From Cheiracanthium punctorium (Eukaryota; Arthropoda; Arachnida; Araneae; Cheiracanthiidae): 64,000 nucleotides of DNA. Of this stretch, positions 43,404 to 55,294 are shown piece after piece. The stretch lies in NCBI GenBank assembly GCA_038373885.1, contig JAWZYV010014418.1:1443201-1507200 (forward strand), read 5' to 3'. A model generated the notes under the pieces. That model saw nothing but the letters and a program-made list of their open reading frames with translations, ran no database searches and was not told where the DNA came from. How positions within the stretch are numbered: position 1 is the first letter of the stretch; each line of letters opens with the position of its first letter. The position numbers and the translations under genes are program-made.

Positions 43404-43587
43404 GCGCCGAAACACAAATTCTTGCGCCGAACTGCGCTTTTAACCGATTTTTGCGCCGGTCTGCGCCGAATAAGTCATTTCGACTCTTTCAGTGTGCGCC
43501 GAAACACAAATATTGCGCCGAACTGCGCTTTTAGCCGATTTTTGCGCCGGTCTGCGCCGAATACGTCATTTTGACTCTTTGTTAAAT
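43404..43587 (+). repeat. Tandem duplication, period 92 bp, subterminal in element B
   Basis: Units start at 43404 and 43496 with GCGCCGAAACACAAAT. Each holds 'TGCGCCGAACTGCGCTTTTA' and 'GCGCCGGTCTGCGCCGAATA'. They are nearly identical. Confidence 0.9.
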
Positions 43588-43756
43588 TTTTGCCACGCTC
43601 ATTTATCTTTAAAAGCGTGTATGGAAAGCTAGTTAGCAGTAAAGCAAGATTCAAACTGCGTACGAAAGCTGCATTCCGAAGCCATTCTACCCGCCCGGAT
43701 CGGACCAGTCGGGCTTTGTTAGTCACCTCAATCAGGGCCGGCCAGATAGGCAAACA

Positions 43757-45159
43757 AGTACCGTAATTTATGGAAGAAACGCTGCTTCGTTTATGAGTTT
43801 AAAAGTTAAAAAATAGTAGGTGCGGCGTTTACAATATTTTTAATTTTTTTAAGCCGATCTTCAACGAAAAATTCGTTTCGTGATAATTTTCTCAAAAGAT
43901 GGCGCCACCACCGACACGTACTCTTTAGCGTGCACAGATCACAGCGTAGCGAATCAGAATGCGAACCTACCCCCATAGAAAAGAGGTTTGATCCAGTTTT
44001 GGAGAAAGTCAGAGCACCCTAAGATGGGTCCATGTCCCGTGCTCTGAAGTGGATGGCTTCATACATCCAACCGATGTCTCCTCAATTAAGTAAAAAGAAA
44101 AAAAAATGGAAGTAAATCTTTTACATCTACATTTTAGAACTATAATTAAATTTTAATAAAGTTTTGAATATATATTTTGAAGGGTTAAAGTTCTGTAAAA
44201 TACCGCAAAAGTGCACTACCCTCTATTAAATGCACCCGTTTTTCACATGAACCTCTATTGTTCTTAAAATACTGAATTTCAGCCAAAATTAGTCAATGTT
44301 GCACACGGTGCGAGTTTAACCCTTCCCCCCTCTCCCCCCCCCCCCCAAAAAAAATAAATAAAGTTAATCTGAAAGATTTTTTTTTTGTGCGGCTTTGCGC
44401 CCTGTGCACTCTATGGAATAAACACTGCCAACTAATTGGTATGCTCAAGAAATGCTGAATGCTTTTAAAATAAATCCCAATGTTATAAATATAAAAAATA
44501 ATAAATAAATATTATCAAGAGTTGTTACACAACATTCAGTTTAAAACAACAATTTACTGAAGCAAGCTCATTACGTAATCAACAGCTGGCCATCCGCGGG
44601 GGGGGGGTGGGGATGTTTACTTTTAACTGGAGACTCTTCTCACACAACGATTGCTGTTTTCATTTTAATGGCGCCTGGTAGTCTGTCCGAACTTTGTGCG
44701 GATGCAAGAAGGTTTTTAGAAGTTATTTTTTTATTTCTATAAATTCACCTTTGTGAATATAAACATTGATATCTGATTATTTGAAAATAGAAATCGTAAG
44801 CTTCGTAAAATAGTGGCAAATACTTTAAAACATTCTATGGGAAGGGGGAGAAAAAAGGAGATTTTTTTACCGTTTATCCAATTTCTACCGAAATATATCC
44901 GATCAACTTAATAGCTTTTTTAATAAATTAGGTCTAATAAGTAATGCAACATATTTTTTTATTTATTTTTTGTTAATTAAGAAATTATTTTAGAAAACAT
45001 TGAATTTTATCTGGCATTGACTTCTGACCACGATCACCCCCCCCCCCCCCCCCCCCACACACACACACGCCAACGATCGCGGCTGCGGCGTTTTTGACGA
45101 TTTTCTAGCTAACTAAGCTCATTTTCGTGGGTGCTGCGTTTCTTCCATAAATTACGGTA
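43757..45159. mobile_element. Inner element of B, ends ACCGTAATTTATGGAAGAAACGC
   Basis: TACCGTAATTTATGGAAGAA at 43757 and its inverse TTCTTCCATAAATTACGGTA ending at about 45159 are perfect partners. The interior aligns in reverse with 34898-36837. Confidence 0.65.
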
Positions 45160-45265
45160 ATCATCGGAACGGGCACCGTTTTTTTGTTTATGAAGGGGCA
45201 CGATTTGCTACTTGGAGATGAAACATTACGGACCAATTCGTTTTTCAACATGTACACATGCATTG

Positions 45266-45296
<31 letters not shown>

Positions 45297-46210
45297 GATA
45301 TTGTACATTTTTGAGAAAGAAAAATGGAGGAAAATGTTTTTTTTTGAGCAAAATAAATCTGCTGTCTTTAAATGAAAACTTAAAGGAGAAATCAATACGC
45401 CTTTCATAACTTGTTATTCTAAAAGTTTTTATGTATTCACACTGTTTACAAAAGCGATTCATATGTTTTACCTTTTCGAGCTTAAAAAAAAAAAAAAAAA
45501 GCCCCCTCCTCTGAAATGGGTAACGATCCGCCACAGCTCTATGTATATGTATTTTCCCGATTTGAACTGGCACTATATTTTTCGGGCCCCACCACTGAAG
45601 CAGGTCACGAGCCGCCACTGGCTGTTATAGAAAGTGGACAGATTCTATTAACGGAAGGGAAGGATAGACTTGCAAACACATTAAAACTATTAGAAGAAAA
45701 TGAAAAAGCTCAAGAAGAAATTAATAAAAATAAAAAAAAAGAATAAATAGAAAACTAGATAGCTTATGATACTTAATTTGTAATCTCATTAATTTCTTAT
45801 AATCTTAATTTTTAACTTCCCATAATTCTTAATTTCTCTCAACAGTCATTAAATATTTTTTGTTTACATTTGCTTTGTATATTGTGTTCAAGTATTATAG
45901 ATGAATATGTAAATATTAGATGAGGTTAAATTACTGATACAAAAGCATATGCTATTAAAAGTACACACATTTAATTATTCTAACCATCAAATTCATTTTG
46001 TTTTCGATACTGCTTACCAATTACGTGTTGTTGTATAAAAGGTATAATATTTAGGTTTCCAAAAATCTCCATTTAGTACTACTTGTGATTTGTAATAGAA
46101 CCAAAGAATGAGATAGAAGCTTTTGTTTTAAAATTTAGTTTTCATTTTATTTGTGCTCTCTTTTTCGAGAGAAAGATTCCCTAAATGATTCTGAAAAAGA
46201 AAAAAAAAAT

Positions 46211-46318
46211 GGACAGGGATTGGCAACCTGTGGCTCGCAAGCCGCATACAAATCATACTCATGGTTCTTGAGTAGGAAAAAAATGACTTAACCACAGAAA
46301 GGTTGCTAACTCCTGATA
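46211..46318. mobile_element. Short hAT-like MITE, CAGGGATTGGCAACCTGTGG
   Basis: CAGGGATTGGCAACCTGTGG and GGTTGCTAACTCCTG are inverted across about 105 bp. The motif is typical of hAT ends. No clear 8-bp TSD. Confidence 0.5.
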
Positions 46319-46544
46319 TGTATTGTTTTTACCAAGTTGCTGATAGCATAGCCTGTATACACCCTTTTTTTTTCCAGAGCGTTCCTAAAGTGCTTTCAAA
46401 TAGTGTTTTGCTTTTAGCAAATGGTGTTTGCTCGCAAACTTTGCTTTTCTTGTATGCATTTATTGTGTTCCTAAATCTTCAATTTTATGCTCCAAAATCA
46501 TGTTAATTCTAATCTCGAATCTTAGTTTTCCTCTCGGAAACTAT

Positions 46545-46678
46545 TTTTTTGTGCTCCCGAGGTGCTCCCAAATGGAATTTTTCTGCTCCCAAATAGAATT
46601 TTTCTGCTCCCGAGGTGCTCCCAAATGAAATTTTTTCTGCTCCCGGAGTGCTCCCAAATCGAGTGTTGGAGTTAACAT
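46545..46678 (+). repeat. GCTCCC(G/A)-AAAT short tandem array, subterminal in element B
   Basis: 'TGCTCCCGAGGTGCTCCCAA' recurs about three times, separated by 'ATGGAATTTTTC'. It probably belongs to the element's subterminal repeats. Confidence 0.7.
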
Positions 46679-46689
46679 CCCTGGCTGTA

Positions 46690-47696
46690 TTTTCTACGGA
46701 AATAAATTTGTTAGTATCGGCTTCATTGGATCTTGCACGCTAACTAACGATCAAAAAGCAAGATCAATACACTAATTTTTTTTTAATAAGAAACAAGGGC
46801 GGATTAAAGGGGGAGGCGACCGCACCCCCCGAGAAAAAAGAAATTAATGTAAAAGATCCTAGTTTACTTCCATAAAATGGAGGTTATTCTATTGTTAAAT
46901 TAAAATGTAAGGCATTTTTGTAACTCAACTAGTTCAGTTAGTTTAGTAACTCAACTCAGAAAAGTATTAGTTTTCCCATAATATGTTTTTTGATTTCTAT
47001 ATCATTTTCCCTTCAATTTTAAAATCAGGAGAATCGATATTTCGTTTTATTCTCATGTGCAGGTTTTTCTTTTGTAATTATTTTTACAGTTAATTTTAAA
47101 AAGCATAATCTTGTGAGTTGGTATTTTGCAGCTAGATATAGGAAGGAGCAGAACATATGTCCCCTGTCATAAGTTACACTTCTGTGTGCTGATGTGCTAC
47201 AAGACTGCAAAGATTCTAAAATTTTACCTGAGAAAATATTTATACATTTATTAAAGAATTATTTTTTTTCCAAGAAAACTTAACTTTTATTCTATTATTT
47301 GAATGCTTATTTTAGAAAATGCCAATGCCATATGTATACTTTTACATTCCATTTCTGATCAAAAATTAAAAAGGTAGGTCTTAAAATAATTATTTTTTTT
47401 CCAGAATATTTTTTTTTATATCTAAAGAATAGTCTGAAATTTGGATGTGAGACTTATGATTTGTTTTGATCTTGGATGTAGAAATTGTTTAGTACACCAT
47501 GTAATTTAGCAGTGATTGAATTTAAGCTCACACAGTATTTCCCTGTTCCATAGTTTTGCATTATCTACCTTGTTATGTATGCCTGAAAATACGTGCACGT
47601 AAATTTTTCAATTTTTGCCGCAAAATACGTCCACGTGTATTTCCTCTTTTTTGCTCTTCAGCTGTTTTCATGCCTGATTTTCAGATGGATTTGAGT
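46690..47696. other. Unassigned, with one MITE fragment
   Basis: 46794-46885 holds a left part of the CAAGGGCGGATTAAAGGGG family. The remainder is AT-rich. 'TACGTGCACGTAA' and 'TACGTCCACGTG' recur near 47590-47640. Confidence 0.4.
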
Positions 47697-47885
47697 ACAT
47701 AAAGCCACTGAACATGGTACACGGCTGAAGTGTTGAAGTTCCCACGTTCGGCGGGCCCCGCCCGCGCGACTGTCGGTCTGGAGTTTTGGTCGGTTTCATC
47801 CAGATGTACGCGTCAATATACATTAGAACTCCTTAAAAAGGATATCCCTTGTCTAGGCTTGCCATAACAAACAAGCAAATCCCGC
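47697..47885 (+). mobile_element. tRNA-derived SINE copy 3, 5' truncated
   Basis: Shares 'AAAGCCACTGAACAT', 'ACGGCTGAAGTG', 'GTCGGTCTGGAGTTTTGG' and 'TCCAGATGTACG' with copies 1 and 2. The box-A region is lost and no TSD is seen. Confidence 0.75.
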
Positions 47886-49320
47886 GGAATTTTCGAATCT
47901 CAAAACGTCGTTTTGCTAAGGCATTCTTTCTGTATCATCTGTAATTATATATGATTATTAAATAACTGTTATACATTACGAATAATATGTACTAAGAAAG
48001 CCGATTAAAAAGAGCAAATCGTTTAGGGGGGGGGGACTTGCTAGTGTTGCAAAACTATTAAAGACATCGAGAAGAGCAATAATTATATACAGCTGGCGAG
48101 GAACTCTGGTATAATGATTGTTTGGTAATTCGCAACTACATTTTTATCAAACGTAGCCACCTATATTTGAGGATTGACAGATGGAATCAGAAATTTTTAG
48201 ATAACTTGAGAAATTTTTGAATTTTCCAACCGTATTTTCTTCCCCCAACTCCTAAGTGAAATACCGATCGGGCTTCTTCTCGCTTCAGTCAGCAAAAACA
48301 AAACATACAAGAGGGGCCTTTTCGGGTTACTTGGCTGTTCGGCTTGCGCAAATGAAAACAAAGGGGAGTAGCAGTATTTCGATCTGAAAGAGTAGAATAT
48401 ATGAAAAAAGTATTTTAATAAATTACATTTGTGGGAAAGATCGGATTTAATAGACGGTTTTTGTGAAAGGGCCGTTTTCAATCCAACCTATTTTTATGAT
48501 GGGATTATTGTACTCAATCGTAACCGTTTTAATTAACGTATTATCGTGATGGGCCGCAAATGGTATGTAGGAAATAAAAAGTGCTGGTTGTTGACTAATA
48601 ATAATAAAAATGTAAAAGCAGGAGGGCGCAGAAAGAAGAGAAATAGGGCCGCCCGGCGCTAAAAAGACGACAAAAGGGCCACTGGGCGCTAAAGAGATAA
48701 CAAAAAGGCCGCCGGGCGTTGCACCCTGCCAAATTAATCTAGAGTCAACACTACTGTTGTGTTCGTAAACTCCCGCGACGAAGTACGTTAAGCTGTCACA
48801 AAGTGCCAAGCACATTTTATACTGCTACTTCTGAACTTTCTTGCAGCGCGCTCGTAATAGAATTACGTTTTTCAAGACATTGAGGTTGTCTGGCGGGGGT
48901 TTGCCATGATGGGAAAGTATCTGGCAAGGGATAAAGTGATTTCTAGTACTGCAAAGAAGAACATATAAAAAAATTCAGCTTTATGAATTGACGAAACTTT
49001 CGGCAATTTTATACACCTTTGCCACCTGTTACCTGACAAAGCCACCATCATCCAAACTTTATAGTGGCAGATTGTTCCTACCTCTGTTGGGGGGTATGCG
49101 CAGAGAAAGTTTCAGCTTTTATACTATGATGGTCTGGCGGTTGCTGGCTCTTGCTCTATAAGAACTTATTTAGAGATTTTTTTTTTTTCCAGTGCGTATC
49201 GAGACATTATTTCGAGGAATGGGGACTGTAAGATCCTTAGTGGTTTTTTTTTTTTTTATGGTGTAAGAGTAACTATCAAAAGAAATTAAGTAGTTATGAT
49301 AAACCCAGTTGTCGCCAGTA
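47886..49320. other. Unassigned; GC-rich three-unit repeat at 48646-48727
   Basis: 'GGGCCGCCCGGCGCTAAAAA' recurs about every 33 bp three times, followed by GCACCCTGCC. This produces a false minus-strand frame with repeats of 'APGGP'. Nothing else is seen. Confidence 0.45.
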
Positions 49321-49324
49321 GGGG

Positions 49325-49572
49325 ATCCAGGGAAGGGGACTAGGGGGCTTGCCCACCCCCAAAAAAGAAAGAGATTGCTGAAAGGTAATATTCTGCTTTA
49401 TAATAAATACACTTTGGATAGGCAAAATTACCTTTTTTATAAGCTCATCGCAACCTAAGTCTTATGCTCCAATATGGTAGCTTTTCAATATGCTTCTGGA
49501 AATAGTAATTTATGTACTAGAAAAAAAACAAAAGTTGGGGACGTGGACCCCCGAACGCTGCCCTTGGGATAG
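49325..49572. mobile_element. Probable hAT-type MITE, CAGTAGGGGATCCAGG
   Basis: 'AGGGGATCCAGGGAAGGGG' at the left and 'GACCCCCGAACGCTGCCCTTG' at the right suggest a decayed inverted pair with a G-run/C-run design. The TSD is not clear. Confidence 0.35.
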
Positions 49573-49701
49573 GGTTTGCCTTGGATGTTAAAGATGGTCT
49601 ATAGTAAACAATGTTATTTTATTATTTGTCCCTCTCCCCATTGGCACGTTTGGGAGAGTAACATTGAGGAAGGGGGTCGGAGGTAAAATGTTTCCTATCA
49701 T

Positions 49702-50154
49702 CAGGCTCGGTCTGGGAGGGAGGGGCCCATCCGTCTCAAGAGAAGGGGGGGGGTTATTGTGCAACCGATAAATAATGTGTTAACTTTCGGGGTATGAGGG
49801 AGGTATGGTGTTATTATTAATTAATTATGGTTGATAATTCATGCATTAATAAAATATTATCTATTAATTAATATCCGTCATTCATATTAATTAATCCCTT
49901 GTTCATTCCGGAACCCTCACTCAAAAAATTTTTAGAACTACATTTAAAATGAAGTGTTCTGAAGCCTTCTGGGGCACAATTGCAGCTGCAAAAAATTTTT
50001 TATGTGTCAAACTTCATTCAAGTGCTATCAGTATAGCACTTTTTTTTTTCTTTCTTTTTTCTGTTTGGGGACCCGCCCTCATCAGGGAGGGCCCGCCAAG
50101 GGCGGAGGCCCACCCGTCTGGAGACGGTCGGACACCCTGGCCAGTCTGGGCCTG
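49702..50154. mobile_element. hAT-type MITE, CAGGCtCGGtCTGG family, copy 2
   Basis: CAGGCTCGGTCTGGGAGGG and CCCTGGCCAGTCTGGGCCTG are inverted. The flanks CCTATCAT and CCTATCGT match at 7 of 8. It belongs to the same end family as 35908-36309. Confidence 0.8.
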
Positions 50155-50269
50155 CCTATCGTGGAAAATACAATTTTTAAATAAGTGAAATCTGAATTCA
50201 TTGAATTTTGGAAGGGGGCAAACAATTGACCCCATTTGCCCTTATTAATTTACGCCTTTGGAAGGCACA

Positions 50270-50450
50270 CATTCAGAAAAACATTCTGGAAGGGGTCCAA
50301 AAATTTCGGTAGGTGTCCAAACGACAAAAAAAAAGGCAAAATTTTTCACTACAAGAGTATATCATTATCATTTCAGTAATAAAAATCAAAATTTCAGGGC
50401 AGGAGACCGGACCGCTCCCCCCTCCCCCCTTAAATACGTCTTTGGCTTTT
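50270..50450. mobile_element. Fragment related to the 22834-22992 MITE
   Basis: 'GGCAAAATTTTTCACTACAA' and 'AATTTCAGGGCAGGAGACCGG' follow the order seen at 22880-22970, and 'TAAATACGTCTTTGG' is the decayed right end. Confidence 0.55.
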
Positions 50451-50489
50451 GGTCCCCCCCAATAATTTACAAACTGCGACGCCAATGAA

Positions 50490-51820
50490 AGAAGATGATT
50501 CTAATGTGGTAGCGTGATACTTCCATTTCACATAGGCACCTTGTACGTCATGATCACAATATTTTTTACTTGTTCTAAAGCGAGTCTCTTTCTTTCAAAT
50601 GCCAAAAATCGTTTGACAACATATGAACAAATATGCCAATACGAACTGAGCATATTTGCGGTGCCTGGAAATTTTTGTTACAACCTAATAGAATGTGTGT
50701 TCCTTTAATGTTAAATGTGTCATTGTTATGCATAGGATAGCTGGGTTTTTACTTAGTTCTAAAGAATATGGAAATTTTTATCAATAGCCTTGTGTACTGA
50801 CAATAGTATAAAAAACTTATCTTGGAACTATCAATCATTGACGTAGTCCTAAAAATTATGTTTTACTCCTGTAAAGCTCTTACATAATTCCTAATTTTTG
50901 ATTGGTTAAATTGAATATGAAACCATGTTTGATATAAATGTAAACCATTGTTTATGCTATAAATGACAGGGAGCATAAGTTTGTTTGCCATAATGCTATC
51001 ATAATTTCATTACCTTAGAGGGGGGCATATAAATAACAAGTAGTAATTCAGTACTTATCGTATGTTTATTTTTTGCGATATTCTGGAAATTCTTGTAAAA
51101 TCACCAGAAAAACTCGGGGGGGGGGGGATTTCATTTTGAGAAATGAGTATGAACCCTGATTGAGGTCAAAAGCTCTACTGCCGACTCCAATCAGTCCGAG
51201 CCTCCTTTGGCGGACAGTCGCGTCAGGACAAAAATATTCTCGTTACTTATAATACACACCTTGTTTAGAGAAGTTGGTGGTGGTCATAAAAGATCCTGTG
51301 GCCAGTTCACATTTCATATTGTGGAATTTTAAAATCCTTAAGAAATGCTGAAGTGTAAGAAAACAGAGATGACTTCAATGTTGAACAGTCTATAGTTTAT
51401 TTTACGTTGAAAACATGAAGCATTGGGTGGTCACAAGAAATCAATTTTCTAATTTCCCCCCCTCCAAAAAAAAAGTTATGCCACAAAATGAGATTGGTAA
51501 AATTTCAGCTCATTTGCATAGTATTGCAGTGTTCACCTCTACTATGGCCGAGATCTTTGAAAATATATAGCTTTGTAAAAATATGATTGTAAAAAAAAAG
51601 TTTGCATTGTGAATTGGACCAAAAAAGAACATAATAGCCCAGAAGGTTCACCTTGCCTTATCTGTGTGGGAGTTACAAATAAACACAATACACTTGAAAA
51701 TTTGATCACCATGGAAAGTTTATTAAGCACATTACTCTTCAAAAGATTTGGGCAAGTTACTCGACAGCAAAATTAATCACAATAAAAGTGGTGCTGATGT
51801 AGTCAGCGTAAAAATCACTT
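50490..51820. other. No recognisable feature
   Basis: AT-rich, with G-runs near 51018 and 51116-51127. No element ends or coding are supported. Confidence 0.4.
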
Positions 51821-51944
51821 AAGTTGCTATCACACGACAGCTCTATGCACTGCAAAATGCATGTACTGCACTTTCGCGCTGCATTTTGCCCGTCAAAAGC
51901 AATATATAGGGATTGTTTTGCAGTACGAAAATACCACCTAGACG

Positions 51945-52101
51945 AAAGATGCAGAGTTGCAAACTTTGCGACGTTATCGCTCTTTCTGTGACAAATACCG
52001 ACTATTACTGGCTATTTTTGCGACGAAGCAAAATTAGATTCGTGATTTCCGCACGTGGGGATTTTATATATGAGTGTCTGCGTTCTCAAGTAAAAGAATG
52101 A
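51945..52101 (+). pseudogene. Possible N-terminus of the Harbinger transposase
   Basis: A short + frame, MQSCKLCDVIALSVTNTDYY and then 'FLRRSKIRFVI', resembles the leucine/arginine-rich start (xLLLxRRRRRxxV) of HARBI1-like nucleases. It converges with the MADF remnant, which is the usual layout. The catalytic part is gone. The match is weak. Confidence 0.3.
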
Positions 52102-52799
52102 ACGATTTGGAACTTAAAGGAACCAACCAAACCTTTATAGCTAACAGTAAATTGGCATACCCCCGGGAATTAATTTTTAAAACTTGGAATTAGAGAGACT
52201 GTTCTAGATCAAAAATATTGCACCTATAATTTAACTTGAATGCAGTAACATTCTCTTATTAATTTTATTTTTGTAATATAGTATGTAAACTCAATAATTT
52301 GACAACTAAAAGTAAAGCGACATTCATAATACTGCATAGATATACGGGGGGAGGACTGCATTTATTTTTAAAATTCCAATTAAAACTTTCTTCAGAACTG
52401 ATCAAAGTTTACAGCAAGGTGCTATTTAAAAAATATATATTTGCAACGTTTTCTAAAGCACTGCTACAAGGCCAAAAGGATTAAGGAAATCATTTAAATA
52501 ACATTATTTACGATACAACTTGACATGAAAACAATAAGCAGTGTGTGTTTGTTTATGTTTACATGCCTTGGCGATAAATTTCAAAACATCGCACTAAAAT
52601 TCAGACAACATAAATGGGGAATAAACTACAGTCATTTTAGCTATAATATTAAATGCAACAGAATTTTATCATATGTTCATTTTATACATACTACTATTTA
52701 AAATAAAACATACAGTTAAATTAATAAACAATTGAAGTACTTAAACAAGCTGGAATACATGGGCCATCTCTCGCTTAAAAGCATACCAATTTCTTCATA

Positions 52800-52932
52800 T
52801 CAGAGTTTTTTCAGATGCTTTTTTGTATAATTGCTGTTCTTTATGTCCCATAAATAATTTTTTTTTCGAAATTTCATTAATAAAATCGGCTTCGATTTCT
52901 GTCGTCCACATTGCCGACGCGAAGGCAGCCAT
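52800..52932 (-). pseudogene. MADF-domain protein start (Harbinger second ORF), frameshifted
   Basis: The minus strand reads MAAFASAMWTTEIEADFINE followed by 'ISKKK' from 52932 in one frame, then, after a run of A, 'YLWDIKNSNYTKKHL' in a neighbouring frame. Together these give the MADF opening (acidic/hydrophobic helix, then LWD/LYD...xxYK). MADF/Myb-like proteins are the DNA-binding partners of PIF/Harbinger transposases, and the surrounding TIRs agree. The slip is at the A-run near 52855-52863. Only the first ~45 residues are recognisable. Confidence 0.6.
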
Positions 52933-53144
52933 CTTGAATTAAGGCATGGATATTTCTTGGGCTCTGATTGGCTGATTTCGCATTGCATGCCTTACTTTTT
53001 CAAACAGTGCTGAAAAAAGTCAGGCTACAAGAAAAACGCTATCACACAATGTTTTCGTCCGACTGAAGGGCAAAATTGCAATGCGAAAGTGTAGTGCATT
53101 GCATTTGGAGTGCGTAGAGCTCTCGTGTGATAGCACCTTTAGAC

Positions 53145-54970
53145 ATAGACTATAACATTAACTATTGCATATTTAAACACTTAAACAAACAGCAGTTATT
53201 GAATCATCTGGGTACCCAAACATGATTTTATGAGCAAATAGTTTAAAAAAAAAACTATGTTGCTTTTTCACTAGCAAAAGTTACATATTTGCATTTATAC
53301 CCTCCCCCAATTTACTTTTTATAAAAAAAAATACAATTAGTGGATACTTAGTTAATACAAATCAAAAGAAAAAGGACTTCTTGCCAGAATTCTGGAGAAG
53401 TAAGAGTGAAGAATAGCCATGTACTAGGAACAATCTCACCAAGCCTCTAGCTGCAGGTATGCAGAAGGTGATTTCCTGGGCATGTCGCACATTGTCTTTT
53501 GGATTATTCTGGAGTAGGCTGAATTCGGTGTAATGGGACGCTCTAATCGCTGCCGGTTCGGATGAAAAGGAAAGTTCAGTGGAGATGCAGTCGGATGAAG
53601 TGATACCGGGAAACGGCTTGAGATTAAACAAAAACCTTTCATCAGGATTTGTACTGGTGTACATGCTCAGGCCTCAATCAACAGAAAGTATGGTGAAGTT
53701 CCGGGAGGCCTATGGTGGGCTTGACAGGCGGTAAGACATGGGGGGGCCTCAAGCCCATCTCCCCCCCCAAAAAAAGTGGCACAAGCAGCTGCTTACTGCC
53801 ATTATCAAAGAAAACTGAAGTAAATGATAACACAATGATGTATGCCATCAAGTGAAGAGTCACATGCCAGGTGATCAAAAAAGGATGAATGGGCCCTCAG
53901 GCCAAACTGTTGAATCACATCCTATTTTACTCAATGCCAGGCGACTATATTGCAAAGAGAATTGGGCCTCAAACAAAAGTCAGGAGAAAACCCTGACGAC
54001 CATGCAACACTGTGTTTCGCCTCCCATTGATTCCACACCAAGTACTTTTTCCCCCTCTTCAAAAGCAACGCTGTTCAGCACAACCAATCAGCATGCTCCC
54101 GTAGCCTACAATGTTCTTGAAGGCCTAACAGTGAGTCAGTCAGAGAACACGAGGCCAACAAGCTCTGATCTCATCTCTGGAAGGAGCGTGGGGACGGAGA
54201 GAGGGAGAAAAAAAAAATGGCTTGGTGAAATCTTAACGGAAAGAGGAAAAAAAAAAAAGGTGGCCATCTTGAATGGAAAATTTAATAAAACAACAAAGTG
54301 TGTCAAAAACTTAATGAAAATCTTTAAAATTTTAGTGGGAGATAGCTAACAGTCTGATACAACCTTGGAAAAAGTTAGAAGCTCAAAATTTAACCAGAAG
54401 TGGGTGAAAATAATTAAAATCCGGACTTAAACTGAAGTTCAGAGTATTACTGCAGATAACAAGTTAAGCTGTTGAGTAAAACGTAATAGTTAGCAAAAAA
54501 CAGCAGAAGTTACAAGAAAATTAGATTTACACCTCCGGAGATCATTAAAACCTAGTACATAATTAAATTGATGAAAAAAGTAATTATTTATCAAAACAAT
54601 TAAAAAGGTAATTAGTTGTAATCAAAGAACAATACTATTGACTTTAAAAAAAAAGTTACTCAGACCAGTATATCTCGTGATTTAAAAGTACTTAAATTAC
54701 AAATCAGCTTCATTAATTATACTTCAGAACATTATAACATTAGGAAAGTAAATTAATTAATGATTAGAATACCACAACTTGGGTTAATATTGTTGTATTT
54801 TACATGAACCTGTGCCACATTGATGTTAAAGTTTAGAAAAATCATGGTTTTTCGCATAAAAAAGCAGAATTTCCATCATAAAATTGAGTCTAGAAACATA
54901 ACGTTGGTCTCATTTCATAAAAAAACTTCTGCCTTGATGAACCACACATCATTTTTTTGTGAAAACTTAG
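53145..54970. other. Unassigned; GC-richer stretch 53360-54350 with open frames of unknown status
   Basis: The + frame 53852-54349 (165 codons, ending in Lys-rich sequence) and the minus frame 53362-53664 show no family motif. Poly-C/G runs at 53739-53775 argue that at least part is repeat-derived. I would not call a gene. Confidence 0.3.
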
Positions 54971-54976
54971 ATTTAA

Positions 54977-55228
54977 CCTGCTGAGCAGTTGTGATGTCAA
55001 ATCCCATCCACTTTATTCCAGTTTTCACTGCAATCCATCTATAATTTAAATCATTTATAACACAGATATAAAATATATTTTGATATTAAAGCTTGTTTGT
55101 AATTTAGGAGCTCTTTTTTTAATAATTGTAAATCTTCCTATTAAATTTTTTTTTTAATACTTTAAAAATTTCTGAAAATTTTACTGAGAAAACAACTTTA
55201 TTTGCTCATTTCCAAAACGCTCAGAGGG
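54977..55228. mobile_element. TTAA-type MITE, CCTGCTGAGC family, copy 1
   Basis: TTAA (54973-54976) precedes CCTGCTGAGCAGTTGTGATG. The right end is AAACGCTCAGAGGG followed by TAAC, a decayed TTAA. The interior aligns in reverse with 56410-56673. Confidence 0.65.
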
Positions 55229-55232
55229 TAAC

Positions 55233-55294
55233 ATTCGGATCATATCTAGTCCTGAAAAAAGCATATATCTTTTTCAGGACTAGATATGATCTGA
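55233..55294. repeat. Hairpin, arms ~24 bp
   Basis: ATCATATCTAGTCCTGAAAA pairs with TTTTTCAGGACTAGATATGAT across a 9-bp loop. Confidence 0.85.

Larger units (their letters stand above)
43388..46683. mobile_element. Composite TIR element B, 6-bp TSD
   Basis: CAGGGATGTTAATTC at the left and GAGTTAACATCCCTG at the right are inverted, with GCTGTA directly outside both (43382-43387 and 46684-46689). Subterminal arrays of GCGCCGAA at the left and GCTCCCAAAT at the right resemble those of element A. The interior 43757-45159 is the reversed homologue of 34898-36837. The right part has taken up further insertions and poly-T/A tracts. No transposase is visible. Confidence 0.6.
51823..53137. mobile_element. 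PIF/Harbinger-like element with GTGCTATCACACGAGAGCTC ends
   Basis: The left end GTTGCTATCACACGACAGCT and the right end AGCTCTCGTGTGATAGCACC are inverted, and the subterminal blocks of 'GCAxTGCAxxATGCA' also pair. A MADF-type coding remnant sits on the minus strand near the right end, which is a hallmark of PIF/Harbinger elements. The TSD is uncertain because the flanks are TTAA- and TTTA-like. Confidence 0.7.

Noticed and set aside
45184..45407. Frames on both strands near 45240-45300 rich in Phe or Lys
   Set aside because: They are produced by poly-T/poly-A runs.
48447..48815. 122-codon minus frame with 'APGGP' repeats
   Set aside because: It comes from a three-unit GC-rich repeat at 48646-48727. 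No family or start support.
53852..54349. 165-codon + frame as a gene
   Set aside because: No motif, a Lys-rich end from A-runs and homopolymer-rich surroundings. It is kept only as an unassigned open frame.
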